Below are positions 35,553 to 44,889 of a stretch of 64,000 bases of DNA, piece by piece. The DNA is from Paraliobacillus sp044383835. GTDB taxonomy: Bacteria > Bacillota > Bacilli > Bacillales > Amphibacillaceae. Made by a program: the position numbers and the translations under genes. How positions within the stretch are numbered: the stretch's first letter is position 1; every line of letters begins with the position of its first letter. Under the pieces are notes generated by a model. That model was not told the DNA's origin and searched no databases. It saw only the letters and a list, made by a program, of their open reading frames with translations. Where the stretch lies: contig NZ_JBISEP010000007.1 in the NCBI RefSeq assembly GCF_044383835.1, forward strand, positions 53,109-117,108, given 5' to 3'.

Positions 35553-36965
35553 TTATTCCTTATAAGCAGGGATAACTGTTTCTGGATAAATTTCAGTTGG
35601 ATAGTTCCCTGTAAAACAAGCCTTACATACACCGTGCTCAAGTGAATTTGACTCAGTTACAATTGATTTTTCCAACCCTTCTGTTGTAAGGAACGCCAAA
35701 CTATCAGCACCAATGATGTCACGCATTTCATCCACTGCATAGTTGGCTGCGATTAACTCACCTTTTGTGGAAGTATCAATCCCGTAATAACAAGGATTTT
35801 CAATTGGAGGTGATGCAATACGGACATGAACCTCTTTTGCACCCGCTTCTTTTAATAACCGAACAATACGTCTGCTTGTCGTTCCTCGAACGATCGAGTC
35901 ATCTACCATCACAACCCGTTTACCATTGACTATTCCTCGTACGGGCGACAGTTTCATTTTCACACCTTGCTCGCGAAGTTCTTGAGATGGCTGAATAAAG
36001 GTGCGGCCAACATAACGATTCTTAATTAAACCAAGTTCGTATGGAATACCACTTGCTTCTGAAAAGCCAATTGCTGCTGAAATACTAGAGTCAGGAACAC
36101 CAGTAACGACGTCTGCTTCTACAGGTGACTCATGCGCAAGTTGTTTTCCCATCGTTTTTCGACTTGCATGGACATTCAAACCGTTCAAATTACTATCCGG
36201 TCGAGAAAAATAAACATATTCCATCGAACAAAGTGTACGTTGCATTGGCGATGAAAAGGACATTGTTGATAATCCTGTATCATCAATCGTAATTAGTTCC
36301 CCGGGTTTTACTTCTCGTTCATAGGTTGCACCAATTAAATCAAATGCACATGTTTCTGATGCAATGACATAGGCATTACCTAATTTACCGATGGAAAGCG
36401 GGCGCAATCCTCTTGGATCTAACGCAACATAAAGTTTTTCTTCCGTTAAAATGGAAAAAGCATACGCCCCTTTAATCATTCCTAGCGCTTGTTTAATTGC
36501 TTCCTCCATATTTAGATGACCACTACGCTTAATTAGATGTGCAATCACTTCCGTATCAGCAGTTGTTTGTAGGATACTTCCTTGTGCTTCTAATTGATTC
36601 TTTAACGCATAGGCATTGACTAAATTTCCGTTGTGAGCTAGAGCCATACTATTTTTTTGCGAGCGAAACAGTAATGGTTGAACATTTTCATAGCCACCAC
36701 CACCTTGTGTTGCATAACGAACATGTCCTAAAGCAGCTTTTCCTTTTAAACGATTGAATTCTCCTTTTTGAAATACTTCATTTATTAAGCCATTTCCTTT
36801 ATGGAGATGAAGCATGTCACCATCACTTGTCACAATTCCAGCACCTTCTTGCCCTCGATGCTGCATTGCATGTAAGCCATAATAGGTCATTTCCGCCGCT
36901 TTCTCATGTCCCCATATAGCAAACACGCCACATTCTTCGTTTAAACCTTTGATTTCAGCAAGCAT
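35553..36965 (-). CDS. purF: Amidophosphoribosyltransferase PurF
   Basis: PurF (470 residues) commits PRPP to purine synthesis using glutamine. The start at ATG 36965 (AAAGGAG upstream) gives MLAEIKGLNEECGVFAIWGH, in which an 11-residue propeptide precedes the Ntn-type catalytic cysteine at position 12, as in the B. subtilis enzyme. The PRTase domain holds the PRPP loop VVMVDDSIVRGTTSRRIV. Bacillus PurF has an Fe-S cluster; cysteines near the C-terminus (EHGVCKACFTGNYP) fit that. It overlaps purL by 25 bases. Confidence 0.97.
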   Translation of the reverse strand: MLAEIKGLNEECGVFAIWGHEKAAEMTYYGLHAMQHRGQEGAGIVTSDGDMLHLHKGNGLINEVFQKGEFNRLKGKAALGHVRYATQGGGGYENVQPLLFRSQKNSMALAHNGNLVNAYALKNQLEAQGSILQTTADTEVIAHLIKRSGHLNMEEAIKQALGMIKGAYAFSILTEEKLYVALDPRGLRPLSIGKLGNAYVIASETCAFDLIGATYEREVKPGELITIDDTGLSTMSFSSPMQRTLCSMEYVYFSRPDSNLNGLNVHASRKTMGKQLAHESPVEADVVTGVPDSSISAAIGFSEASGIPYELGLIKNRYVGRTFIQPSQELREQGVKMKLSPVRGIVNGKRVVMVDDSIVRGTTSRRIVRLLKEAGAKEVHVRIASPPIENPCYYGIDTSTKGELIAANYAVDEMRDIIGADSLAFLTTEGLEKSIVTESNSLEHGVCKACFTGNYPTEIYPETVIPAYKE

Positions 36966-39169
36966 GGAATAGCTCCTTTCCACAATTCGCTTAAATGTTC
37001 TACTGACTCCCTAATGACTGGTTGATGATCTTGATTAATTACGAGCTCCTTACTATCAGTGACTTCACCAACACATGTTGCATCCTCTACTGCTTGTTCA
37101 AATGCTAGTTGATTCGCTTGTTTTACGGTTACTAGAAAACGGGATTGTGTTTCACTAAAGAGTGCTGTTGTCAGATCACCTTCAACTGCAACTTCACAGC
37201 CTAGTTGTTTTTGTGAGAATAAGCTTTCTGCAAGTGCTACTGCTAGACCACCCTCAGCTAAGTCATGTGCCGACTCGACTAAACCGTCTTGAATAGCTTG
37301 TAAAAGGGCCGCTTGACGCTTAGCTTCAACCGTTAAATCGATAGCTGGCGCTTTTCCAAAATAACGTTCCTCTAAAATATTCTGTAATTCACTACCACCA
37401 AATTCGGGTTTCGTTTCGCCAATAACATAAATCAAGTCACCGTTCGTTTGAAAGAAAGATGGTGTAATATCTTTAACTGAACGATGTAAGCCAACCATCC
37501 CTACGATTGGTGTTGGGAAAATTGCCTGTTCGTTCGATTGATTATATAAGGAAACATTCCCACTAATAACTGGTGTGTTTAAAGCAATACTTGCTTCACT
37601 CATACCTTCCACACTTTTTTCCATTTGCCAGAAAATTTCTGGTTTATCTGGATTTCCAAAATTCAATCCATCGGTTAGTGCCAAAGGTTTTGCACCAGAA
37701 CAGACAATGTTACGAGCCGCTTCTGCGACAGCGATTTTACCCCCTGCTTCAGGATCTAAATAAAGATATCTAGAATTACAATCTGTTGTCATTGCCAAAG
37801 CTTTATCAAACCCGCGAACACGAACAACCGCAGCAGAAGAACCCGGAGCAAGGACTGTGTTCGCCTGTACCATCGAATCATATTGGTCATAGACATACTC
37901 TTTACTCGCAATTGTTGGTTGTTGCAACAGCTGTTTTAATACCACTTGGTGGTCTCTCACTTGTGGAAAGTAATCCTCCATCAATTGATATTCCTCATAA
38001 TAACTCGGTACTTTAGATGGCTTGTGATAAACTGGTGCGTCTTCTGCTAATGCATCGACAGGAATATCTGTTACGACTTCACCTTGATGGAGTAAACGAA
38101 ATTGCTTGTCGTCAGTAACCTTTCCAACTGCTACTGCTTCTAAATCATATTTAGCAAATACAGCTTGAATTTCTTTTTCACGACCTTGTTTCACAACAAG
38201 CAGCATGCGTTCTTGCGATTCAGATAGCATCATTTCATAGGCAGTCATGTTTTCTTCACGCTGTGGAACGAAATCTAGGTTTAATTCCATCCCTGTACCA
38301 GCTTTGCTTGCCATCTCACTTGCTGAAGAAGTTAAGCCGGCTGCTCCCATATCTTGCATGCCAACAAGTGCATCGGAATGGATGACTTCTAAGCACGCTT
38401 CTATTAATAACTTTTCCATAAATGGGTCGCCAACTTGTACAGATGACCGTTTGTTTTCCGAATCTTCTGTTAAATCCTCCGATGCAAATGTTGCACCATG
38501 AATACCATCTCTTCCTGTCTTGGAGCCAACATACAATACGGTATTTCCAATACCAGACGCTATTCCTTTTTGCATATCCTTTTGATCAATTAGACCAACA
38601 CACATCGCATTTACTAATGGATTTCCTTCATAGTTGTCGTCAAATTGAATTTCTCCACCTACTGTCGGAACACCTACGCAATTTCCATAGCCTGCTATCC
38701 CATGAACAACTTCATCAAATAAATATTTTACTCGACCATTCGTAAGGTTTCCAAATCGAAGAGAGTTTAGCGTCGCAATTGGCCGTGCGCCCATTGAGAA
38801 CACATCTCTAATAATTCCACCAACACCTGTAGCAGCACCTTGATAAGGCTCAACTGCAGAAGGATGATTATGGCTTTCTATTTTAAAAACAACCGCTTGC
38901 CCATCTCCAATATCTACAACTCCTGCTCCTTCACCTGGACCTTGCAAAACATGAGGCGCCTTTGTTGGAAATTTCTTTAATAACGGTTTGGATGTTTTAT
39001 AACTACAGTGTTCTGACCACATAACAGAAAAAATACCGGTCTCTGTAAAGTTAGGTAAACGACCTAAAATCTTTTTTATTGTAGAAAATTCTCCATCAGT
39101 AAGACCCATTTCTTGATAAACACGTTTTTCTTCAATTGCTTCTGGTGTAAGCTCAGGCGCCTGTAACAT
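36941..39169 (-). CDS. purL: Phosphoribosylformylglycinamidine synthase subunit PurL
   Basis: The small-type PurL (742 residues) is the synthetase subunit of FGAM synthase and needs PurQ and PurS, both encoded just upstream. Features: SVMWSEHCSYKTSKPLLKKF, GPGEGAGVVDIGDGQAVVFK, KIESHNHPSAVEPYQGAATG with the conserved histidine, and a second PurM-like half with ALTDGLNFGNPDKPEIFWQM. It overlaps purQ by 17 bases and purF by 25 bases, so the cluster is tightly coupled. Confidence 0.97.
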   Translation of the reverse strand: MLQAPELTPEAIEEKRVYQEMGLTDGEFSTIKKILGRLPNFTETGIFSVMWSEHCSYKTSKPLLKKFPTKAPHVLQGPGEGAGVVDIGDGQAVVFKIESHNHPSAVEPYQGAATGVGGIIRDVFSMGARPIATLNSLRFGNLTNGRVKYLFDEVVHGIAGYGNCVGVPTVGGEIQFDDNYEGNPLVNAMCVGLIDQKDMQKGIASGIGNTVLYVGSKTGRDGIHGATFASEDLTEDSENKRSSVQVGDPFMEKLLIEACLEVIHSDALVGMQDMGAAGLTSSASEMASKAGTGMELNLDFVPQREENMTAYEMMLSESQERMLLVVKQGREKEIQAVFAKYDLEAVAVGKVTDDKQFRLLHQGEVVTDIPVDALAEDAPVYHKPSKVPSYYEEYQLMEDYFPQVRDHQVVLKQLLQQPTIASKEYVYDQYDSMVQANTVLAPGSSAAVVRVRGFDKALAMTTDCNSRYLYLDPEAGGKIAVAEAARNIVCSGAKPLALTDGLNFGNPDKPEIFWQMEKSVEGMSEASIALNTPVISGNVSLYNQSNEQAIFPTPIVGMVGLHRSVKDITPSFFQTNGDLIYVIGETKPEFGGSELQNILEERYFGKAPAIDLTVEAKRQAALLQAIQDGLVESAHDLAEGGLAVALAESLFSQKQLGCEVAVEGDLTTALFSETQSRFLVTVKQANQLAFEQAVEDATCVGEVTDSKELVINQDHQPVIRESVEHLSELWKGAIPCLLKSKV

Positions 39170-39836
39170 ATGCTTTCCTCCAATTTTCTACGATTGATTG
39201 AAATAATTTTAATCCATCAGCTGAACCTAATATCGCTTCTGTTGCACGTTCAGGGTGTGGCATCATTCCTAATACATTTCCTGCCTCATTGATAATACCT
39301 GCAATATTTTGTACAGAACCATTCGGGTTATTTTCATATGTAAAAACAATTTGATTGTTAGCTTCTAATTTCGCCAATGTTTCTTCATCGCAATAATAGT
39401 TCCCTTCCCCGTGCGCAATCGGAATAGAAATGATTTCATCTTGCATGTAAGCTGTTGTAAACATAGAGTGATTATTGGCAACTTTTAAATCCTCATGATG
39501 ACAAATAAATTTTAAATCTTTGTTTCGTAGCATCGCACCCGGTAATAAGCCGGATTCTAGTAAAATTTGAAATCCATTACATACGCCTAATACCGGTTTT
39601 CCTTTACTTGCATGTTGTTTTAATTGGACGACAATATCAGAGGTGGAAGCAATCGCACCTGAACGCAAATAGTCACCGTATGAGAAACCACCTGGCAATA
39701 GAATAGCATCATAGTTTGCTAGATTTGCACCTTGATACCAAACTAAGTCCGCTTCTTCTCCTAGAGCATCTGTTACAGCATAGTACATATCACGATCACA
39801 ATTGGATCCCGGAAAAACAATCACAGCAAACTTCAC
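39153..39836 (-). CDS. purQ: FGAM synthase glutaminase subunit PurQ
   Basis: PurQ (227 residues) is a class I glutamine amidotransferase that hydrolyses glutamine and passes ammonia to PurL. The nucleophile cysteine is in GKPVLGVCNGFQILLESGLL, the oxyanion strand in LPGGFSYGDYLRSGAIAS, and the histidine/glutamate pair in MMPHPERATEAI. It overlaps purS by 4 bases (ATGA) and purL by 17 bases. Confidence 0.97.
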   Translation of the reverse strand: MKFAVIVFPGSNCDRDMYYAVTDALGEEADLVWYQGANLANYDAILLPGGFSYGDYLRSGAIASTSDIVVQLKQHASKGKPVLGVCNGFQILLESGLLPGAMLRNKDLKFICHHEDLKVANNHSMFTTAYMQDEIISIPIAHGEGNYYCDEETLAKLEANNQIVFTYENNPNGSVQNIAGIINEAGNVLGMMPHPERATEAILGSADGLKLFQSIVENWRKAYVTGA

Positions 39837-40084
39837 AGTGTGACAACCTCCTCTATCGTATAGGTATAGTTTTCAATTACCGGATTTGCCAAAAGCTTTT
39901 CGCACATTTCTTCTACCTGAGCTTCAACGGAACTCTCATCTTCAATGAAAAGCTCCAAATATTTACCTACACGCACCTCTTTAATCGTTTCATAACCTAA
40001 TGTATCTAAAGAATGCTGTACCGTTTTCCCTTGTGGGTCTAGCACCCCTTCTTTTAACGTAATGTAAATCAATGCTTTTTTCAT
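39833..40084 (-). CDS. purS: FGAM synthase subunit PurS
   Basis: PurS (83 residues) bridges PurL and PurQ in the FGAM synthase complex. The sequence MKKALIYITLKEGVLDPQGK, then LDTLGYETIKEVRVGKYLEL, is the typical small alpha/beta fold. It starts inside the last codons of purC (ATGA) and overlaps purQ by 4 bases. Confidence 0.96.
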   Translation of the reverse strand: MKKALIYITLKEGVLDPQGKTVQHSLDTLGYETIKEVRVGKYLELFIEDESSVEAQVEEMCEKLLANPVIENYTYTIEEVVTL

Positions 40085-40794
40085 TTGACAGCCTCCAGTC
40101 GTTTTAAGATCACTTCATATACCTCTACTAAATCACCTAATCCTTCACGAAACACATCTTTATCCATCTTTTCGCCTGTTACGATATCCCAAAGTCTACA
40201 TGTATCTGGTGATATTTCATCTGACAGAATAATTTCACCAGTGTAATTTCTACCAAATTCAAGCTTAAAATCAATTAATTGCAAACCGACTTCCGTAAAA
40301 AAGGGTTGTAGCTTCTTATTAACAAGCAGAGACAACTGCTTTATTTGTTCCAATTCTTCCTTTGTTACATCCGAAAGTAATAATGCGTGTGCATCATTGA
40401 TTAGCGGATCTCCAAGCAGATCATCTTTATAATAAAACTCTACAAGCGGGGACGGAAATGGTGTTTTTTCTTTAATTCCTAATCTTCTTGTAATACTTCC
40501 AGCCGCAATGTTTCTTACAACTACTTCTAACGGGATAATCGTTGTTTTTTCTACTAACTGCTCTGTATCATTTAAGGTCTGTTTAAAATGACTTGCTACG
40601 CCTTGTTGGCTTAAATAAGTAAAAATAGCCGCAGAAATCAAATTGTTGTATCGACCTTTCCCTTCAAACACATCTTTTTTCACTCCATTGAATGCTGTTG
40701 CGTCATTCTTATAGGATAAAACGAGTGTCTGGTCATTGCCTTCTACAGTAAATACCTTCTTCGCTTTACCTTCATATAATAGCTCTGCCTTCAC
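40081..40794 (-). CDS. purC: SAICAR synthase PurC
   Basis: PurC (237 residues) adds aspartate to CAIR. Signatures: LLYEGKAKKVFTVEGNDQTL, DATAFNGVKKDVFEGKGRYN, IPLEVVVRNIAAGSITRRLG and FGRNYTGEIILSDEISPDTC. Length and start are normal. It follows purB by 28 bases and overlaps purS. Confidence 0.97.
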   Translation of the reverse strand: MKAELLYEGKAKKVFTVEGNDQTLVLSYKNDATAFNGVKKDVFEGKGRYNNLISAAIFTYLSQQGVASHFKQTLNDTEQLVEKTTIIPLEVVVRNIAAGSITRRLGIKEKTPFPSPLVEFYYKDDLLGDPLINDAHALLLSDVTKEELEQIKQLSLLVNKKLQPFFTEVGLQLIDFKLEFGRNYTGEIILSDEISPDTCRLWDIVTGEKMDKDVFREGLGDLVEVYEVILKRLEAVK

Positions 40795-40822
40795 ATTCCG
40801 CCCCCCTTTTATTAACTTCCGT

Positions 40823-42118
40823 TTATGCTAAACCGATTTTCTCAAAAATTTGATCAACGTTTTTTAAGTGATACGTATAATCAAAACAATCATCTAGTTG
40901 TTCTTTTGATAAGGTAGCCGTTATTTTATCTTCTTGTTCAATCAATTGACGAAAAGGTGTCGCTGTTTCCCATGCCTTCATCGCATTTGGTTGGACAATG
41001 TCGTATGCCTCTTCACGACTCATCCCTTGATCAATTAGTGAAAGTAATACTCGTTGAGAGAAAATAACACCATACGTTCGATCAATATTTCGTTTCATAT
41101 TCTCAGGAAATACAGTTAAGTTTTTCACAATATTACTAAATCGATGTAACATGTAATTTAAAGCAATCGTTGCATCTGGCAAGATCACACGTTCCGCTGA
41201 AGAATGTGAAATGTCTCGTTCATGCCAAAGTGACACATTTTCATATGCTGTCATCATATATCCTCTGATAACGCGAGCCATTCCCGTCATATTCTCTGAA
41301 CCAATTGGATTTCGTTTATGTGGCATTGCTGATGAGCCTTTTTGACCCTTAGCAAAAAATTCTTCCACTTCGCGTGTTTCTGTTTTTTGCAGCCCTCTAA
41401 TTTCTGTAGCAAATTTTTCAATAGAAGTAGCGATCAAAGCTAGCGCTGACATATATTGTGCATGTCGATCCCGTTGTAACGTTTGAGTCGATACAGGAGC
41501 TGGAGCCAACCCTAATTTGTCACAAACAAAGGTTTCAACAAACGGATCGATATTGGCATACGTACCAACTGCACCAGATAATTTACCTGTTTCAATCACC
41601 TTTGCTGCTGCATTAAATCGCTCTAAGTTTCGCTTCATTTCTTCATACCATAGTGCCATTTTCAATCCAAATGTTGTTGGTTCTGCATGCACACCATGCG
41701 TTCTTCCCATCATAACAGTATGTTTATGTTCGATTGCTTTGTCTTTTAAAATAGCAATAAAACGTTTCACATCCTTGCGAATAATATCGTTTGCCTGCTT
41801 AAGTAGATACGATAAAGCTGTATCAACTACATCAGTAGAAGTAAGGCCATAATGGACCCATTTCTTTTCTTCTCCTAAGCTTTCTGATACGGCACGAGTA
41901 AATGCAACAACATCATGACGCGTTTCTTGTTCAATTTCCAAAATACGATCAATATCAAAAGATGCGCGTTCTCGAATCTTCTTCACATCTTCTTTCGGAA
42001 TAAATCCTAGTTGGCTCCAAGCTTCGCAAGCTAAAATTTCCACCTCAAGCCAAGCTTGATATTTATTCTCTTCTGTCCATATAACTCCCATTTCTTCCCT
42101 TGTATAACGTTCAATCAT
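40823..42118 (-). CDS. purB: Adenylosuccinate lyase PurB
   Basis: PurB (431 residues) releases fumarate from SAICAR and from adenylosuccinate, so it acts twice in purine synthesis. The fumarase-superfamily signature is GSSAMPHKRNPIGSENMTGM with the flexible catalytic loop; TRHDVVAFTRAVSE and GRTHGVHAEPTTFG carry the active-site histidines. It lies 10 bases downstream of purK. Confidence 0.97.
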   Translation of the reverse strand: MIERYTREEMGVIWTEENKYQAWLEVEILACEAWSQLGFIPKEDVKKIRERASFDIDRILEIEQETRHDVVAFTRAVSESLGEEKKWVHYGLTSTDVVDTALSYLLKQANDIIRKDVKRFIAILKDKAIEHKHTVMMGRTHGVHAEPTTFGLKMALWYEEMKRNLERFNAAAKVIETGKLSGAVGTYANIDPFVETFVCDKLGLAPAPVSTQTLQRDRHAQYMSALALIATSIEKFATEIRGLQKTETREVEEFFAKGQKGSSAMPHKRNPIGSENMTGMARVIRGYMMTAYENVSLWHERDISHSSAERVILPDATIALNYMLHRFSNIVKNLTVFPENMKRNIDRTYGVIFSQRVLLSLIDQGMSREEAYDIVQPNAMKAWETATPFRQLIEQEDKITATLSKEQLDDCFDYTYHLKNVDQIFEKIGLA

Positions 42119-42128
42119 AAGCTGCCTC

Positions 42129-43253
42129 CTAAATCTTTATCTGTTTTTTATTTACCAACGTCTCATATAATACATCAAGATCGTTCCCTATATAAGTAAC
42201 ATGCCCCATTTTTCTCTTTGGTTTAATCTCTGCTTTACCGTACATATGAACATGCGCAGGAAAATTATCTATTTGTTCAAAATAAGGAGCAACATCGTCA
42301 CCTAACAAATTGATCATAATTGATGCACCATGAAAATATACAGGAATTGGTTTTAATCCGCAAATCGAACGAATGTGTTGTTCAAATTGTGATACATTAC
42401 ATGCTTCAATAGTATAATGTCCTGAATTATGTGGACGGGGTGCTAACTCATTGACATAAATTCGATCATCTTTTACAAACATTTCAATCGTAAACGTACC
42501 GACCACTTCAATCGTTTCTGCTATTGCTTTCGCAGCGTCTTTTGCTTTTTTAGCTAAATCGGATGAAATTCTTGCAGGTGCAATCGTCATATATAAAATA
42601 TGATCATGATGCAAATTTTCAGCAACAGGGAAAAAACTTATCTCACCATTAGCAAAGCGTGTAAACACGATAGATATCTCTTTATCAAATGAAATCCAAC
42701 GTTCAACAATTAGACGTTTTTGCTGATGAAGTAATTCTATTGCTTCTGATCGATCTTTCTCTGTCTGTAGCTTCACTTGACCTTTTCCATCATATCCACC
42801 ACGACACGTTTTAACCACACATGGATAACCAACAGTAGCTAACGCTTGATCGAGTTCTTTTTCTGTACGAATAATAGCGTATGGTGCAACAGGTTGATTG
42901 CTTTTAGCCATCGCATCTTTTTCTTTTTCTCTATCTTGTGTGATCGCTAAGGACTGCGCTCCTTGTGGCAATAATCCTTTCTCTTCTATGTACTGCGCAC
43001 TAGCTAAGTCAACATTTTCAAATTCATACGTGATCACATGACATTTTTTGGCTAACCGTTCAATCGCATGCTTGTCATCATATGCTGCGACGATTTGTTC
43101 ATCCGCCACTTGAGCTGTCGGGCAATCAGGGGTGGGGTCAAGTACGACGATACAATAGCCCATATGTTTAGCAGCAGTCGCCATCATTCTACCTAATTGT
43201 CCACCACCGATAATTCCAATCGTTGATCCATAGAGACATTTATTTATTTGCAA
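42129..43253 (-). CDS. purK: N5-carboxyaminoimidazole ribonucleotide synthase PurK
   Basis: PurK (374 residues) is an ATP-grasp enzyme that attaches bicarbonate-derived CO2 to AIR. Features are STIGIIGGGQLGRMMATAAK, TCRGGYDGKGQVKLQTEKD, and VNELAPRPHNSGHYTIEACN at the metal site. It overlaps purE by 14 bases and is translated with it. Together with PurE it replaces a direct carboxylase. Confidence 0.96.
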   Translation of the reverse strand: MQINKCLYGSTIGIIGGGQLGRMMATAAKHMGYCIVVLDPTPDCPTAQVADEQIVAAYDDKHAIERLAKKCHVITYEFENVDLASAQYIEEKGLLPQGAQSLAITQDREKEKDAMAKSNQPVAPYAIIRTEKELDQALATVGYPCVVKTCRGGYDGKGQVKLQTEKDRSEAIELLHQQKRLIVERWISFDKEISIVFTRFANGEISFFPVAENLHHDHILYMTIAPARISSDLAKKAKDAAKAIAETIEVVGTFTIEMFVKDDRIYVNELAPRPHNSGHYTIEACNVSQFEQHIRSICGLKPIPVYFHGASIMINLLGDDVAPYFEQIDNFPAHVHMYGKAEIKPKRKMGHVTYIGNDLDVLYETLVNKKQIKI

Positions 43254-43731
43254 GCTCTTCCCTCATTTCCGCTACCTTTCGCTTTAATTGCTCTTGATAG
43301 TGCTCTAGGCGAGTTGCTACAGTTAGATCGAACGTCCCAATGATTTGCGCTGCTAAAATGGCAGCATTTTTTGCTCCTGCATCGCCAATAGCTACCGTTG
43401 CTACAGGGACACCGCCTGGCATCTGCACAATAGATAAAAGAGAATCCATGCCATCTAGCGCCTTCGATTGTACAGGAACACCAATGACTGGAAGTGTTGT
43501 TTTTGCTGCAACCATTCCAGGTAAATGTGCAGCACCTCCAGCTCCTGCAATAATGACTTTTAATCCTTTATCACGTGCCCCACTTGCATAATCAAACATA
43601 TCTTCCGGTGTTCGGTGTGCTGAGATAATTTGTTTTTCGTAATTTATATTTAATTGTTCTAACGTATCACACGTATGTTGCATCGTATCCCAGTCAGAAA
43701 TACTACCCATAATCACGCCAACACTCGCCAT
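43240..43731 (-). CDS. purE: N5-CAIR mutase PurE
   Basis: PurE (163 residues) moves the carboxyl group of N5-CAIR to form CAIR. The start MASVGVIMGSISDWDTMQHT, SAHRTPEDMFDYASGARDKG and AGAGGAAHLPGMVAAKTTLP are the class I PurE hallmarks, with the catalytic SAHR histidine. It is the first gene of the twelve-gene operon. Some 330 bases of leader separate its start from the promoter near 44066-44094, holding a purine riboswitch and a terminator. Confidence 0.97.
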   Translation of the reverse strand: MASVGVIMGSISDWDTMQHTCDTLEQLNINYEKQIISAHRTPEDMFDYASGARDKGLKVIIAGAGGAAHLPGMVAAKTTLPVIGVPVQSKALDGMDSLLSIVQMPGGVPVATVAIGDAGAKNAAILAAQIIGTFDLTVATRLEHYQEQLKRKVAEMREELANK

Positions 43732-43770
43732 ATTCTTACCCCTTCCATGTTTAAGGTTATTTTAAAAATA

Positions 43771-43812
43771 CAAAAACCTATTCACCTCTCTATTGAGAGA
43801 AGATGAATAGGT
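43771..43812 (-). terminator. Riboswitch-controlled terminator in the purE leader
   Basis: A stem ACCTATTCA / TGAATAGGT, extended inside by CTCTC/GAGAG pairing, is followed on the minus strand by TTTTTG. It lies 40 bases before purE and downstream of the purine aptamer, as the expression platform that stops transcription when guanine is bound. Confidence 0.9.
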
Positions 43813-43958
43813 TGATCACAAAACTACAGTAGCATTCATTGTCACTATGTATGTTATTGTTAAGAAAGTGAATAACGTCCACCTATCCAATGTTCAACTG
43901 AATAGCAGACTACTTTTCTTAAAAACACCTACTAATGTGAATGCAACATGCATCATCT
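43813..43958 (-). other. Linker of the purE leader between aptamer and terminator
   Basis: This non-coding segment joins the aptamer to the terminator and should include the antiterminator strand. No gene is present; open frames through it are shadows. Confidence 0.5.
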
Positions 43959-44029
43959 TCCCTCATAGTCCGTCATTTACGGTGACAGGTAGAAACAGCC
44001 AGGCCTTATTCCTGAAATTATATGAGGTA
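43959..44029 (-). promoter_or_regulatory. Purine riboswitch aptamer (guanine type) before purE
   Basis: On the minus strand the segment shows the conserved three-way junction: CCTCATATAAT, then ATAAGG, GTTTCTACC and CCGTAAA, ending GGACTATGAGG. The paired P1 ends CTCAT and ATGAG close the fold. The ligand-pairing base in GACTATG is C, which marks guanine/hypoxanthine rather than adenine binding. When purine is high the downstream terminator should form. Confidence 0.95.
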
Positions 44030-44065
44030 CTTACATTTAGTTGTTATGCTTCAAAATCTATGTTT

Positions 44066-44094
44066 AGCATAACAAGGAATACAAAAAACGTCAA
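44066..44094 (-). promoter_or_regulatory. Promoter of the purE operon
   Basis: Minus-strand hexamers TTGACG (44094-44089) and TATGCT (44071-44066) are separated by exactly 17 bases, a good housekeeping promoter. It lies just upstream of the riboswitch aptamer and just downstream of the PurBox pair. Confidence 0.8.
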
Positions 44095-44102
44095 TATAAA
44101 AT

Positions 44103-44136
44103 CGAACGTTTTTTAAATAACAACATTTATTGTTCG
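44103..44136. promoter_or_regulatory. Paired PurBoxes (PurR operator) at purE
   Basis: Two inverted half-sites, CGAACGTT (44103-44110) and ATTGTTCG (44129-44136), are 18 bases apart. They match the CGAAC core of PurR PurBoxes. Upstream of the promoter, this is the arrangement through which PurR represses pur genes when PRPP is low. The outer box overlaps the final codons of the NETI gene. Confidence 0.75.
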
Positions 44137-44348
44137 CTTTTAGATAGAACAGTGTCAAATATTATCTCTCGACTTACCGGCTCAACACCTGTTTGACTTT
44201 CTTTAAAAACTGGTTTTTCAATACGTCTAATCGGTTGATAACCAGCAACCTTTATCCGATCTAAACACGCTTGAATGGTTTCATTTTCTTGGACGAAAAA
44301 CCGTTTTTTATTCGGTTTTCCGTGCTGCTTCTTGTTGCTTTTTGGCAC
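44127..44348 (-). CDS. NETI-motif small protein
   Basis: A 73-residue basic protein whose segment RFFVQENETIQACLDRIKVA contains the ENETI motif that names the family; B. subtilis YebG, also located between yebE and purE, is the counterpart. The N-terminus is lysine-rich (MPKSNKKQHGKPNKKRF). Function is unknown. It overlaps the upstream UPF0316 gene by 41 bases in another frame, and its last codons lie inside a PurR operator. Confidence 0.85.
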   Translation of the reverse strand: MPKSNKKQHGKPNKKRFFVQENETIQACLDRIKVAGYQPIRRIEKPVFKESQTGVEPVSREIIFDTVLSKSEQ

Positions 44349-44889
44349 TTTTCGAGATTCTCCCCCTTTTTACTTGCTTCACCCAGAATCCACCATGAAT
44401 TTGTTTTGGTTCATAAGCAATAATAAACGCTTTAGGGTCTATTGTTTTAATTGTTTCATAAAGATTTAACTCATATTTTCTCGGGGTCAAGATTTGCATG
44501 GAGAGTCGATCGCCATCCATCCCATATGCATACCAACTCGTCACTCCATATCCTTTTTCTCTCAATTGCTTCGTAAATGAAATATCTGGATCAGATGAAA
44601 TAACATTTACTGTAATATACCCTAACGCTAGTTTGTCTTCAATTTTCGATCCTACAATCACACCTATCCCAAATCCTAACGCATAAGCAATCAAATTTTC
44701 AATTCGATCAAGATTATCCAACACTAATCCTAACCCTACTACGTAGATAGTAATCTCCACCATCCCAATGACTGCAGCGATATATCGCCTTCCCTTTAAA
44801 GTTAAAATCATACGAATGGTTAAGAAAGATACGTAAAAAATATTGATTACTAAAATAATTGTTACCATCACTATAGCATTATCTAACAA
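44308..44889 (-). CDS. UPF0316 membrane protein with DUF2179 domain (YebE-like)
   Basis: A 193-residue protein with three hydrophobic segments in its first 90 residues (IVMVTIILVINIFYVSFLTI, IAAVIGMVEITIYVVGLGLV and LIAYALGFGIGVIVGSKIED) and a soluble DUF2179-type domain after residue 110 (YGVTSWYAYGMDGDRLSMQI). This is the UPF0316 architecture of B. subtilis YebE, found at the same place. The DUF2179 domain suggests ligand or nucleotide sensing, unproven. A TTG start at 44889 is chosen, with GGGAG 8 bases upstream; the GTG 9 bases earlier lies within that site's reach. Confidence 0.85.
   Translation of the reverse strand: MLDNAIVMVTIILVINIFYVSFLTIRMILTLKGRRYIAAVIGMVEITIYVVGLGLVLDNLDRIENLIAYALGFGIGVIVGSKIEDKLALGYITVNVISSDPDISFTKQLREKGYGVTSWYAYGMDGDRLSMQILTPRKYELNLYETIKTIDPKAFIIAYEPKQIHGGFWVKQVKRGRISKSAKKQQEAARKTE

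Noticed and set aside
43959..44029. Adenine riboswitch
   Set aside because: The ligand-pairing base is C (GACTATG), typical of guanine aptamers; adenine aptamers have T at that place. The same holds for the pbuG aptamer.
43847..44116. An 89-residue plus-strand open frame upstream of purE
   Set aside because: It covers the purine riboswitch aptamer, promoter and PurBox on the opposite strand and has no ribosome site or family resemblance.
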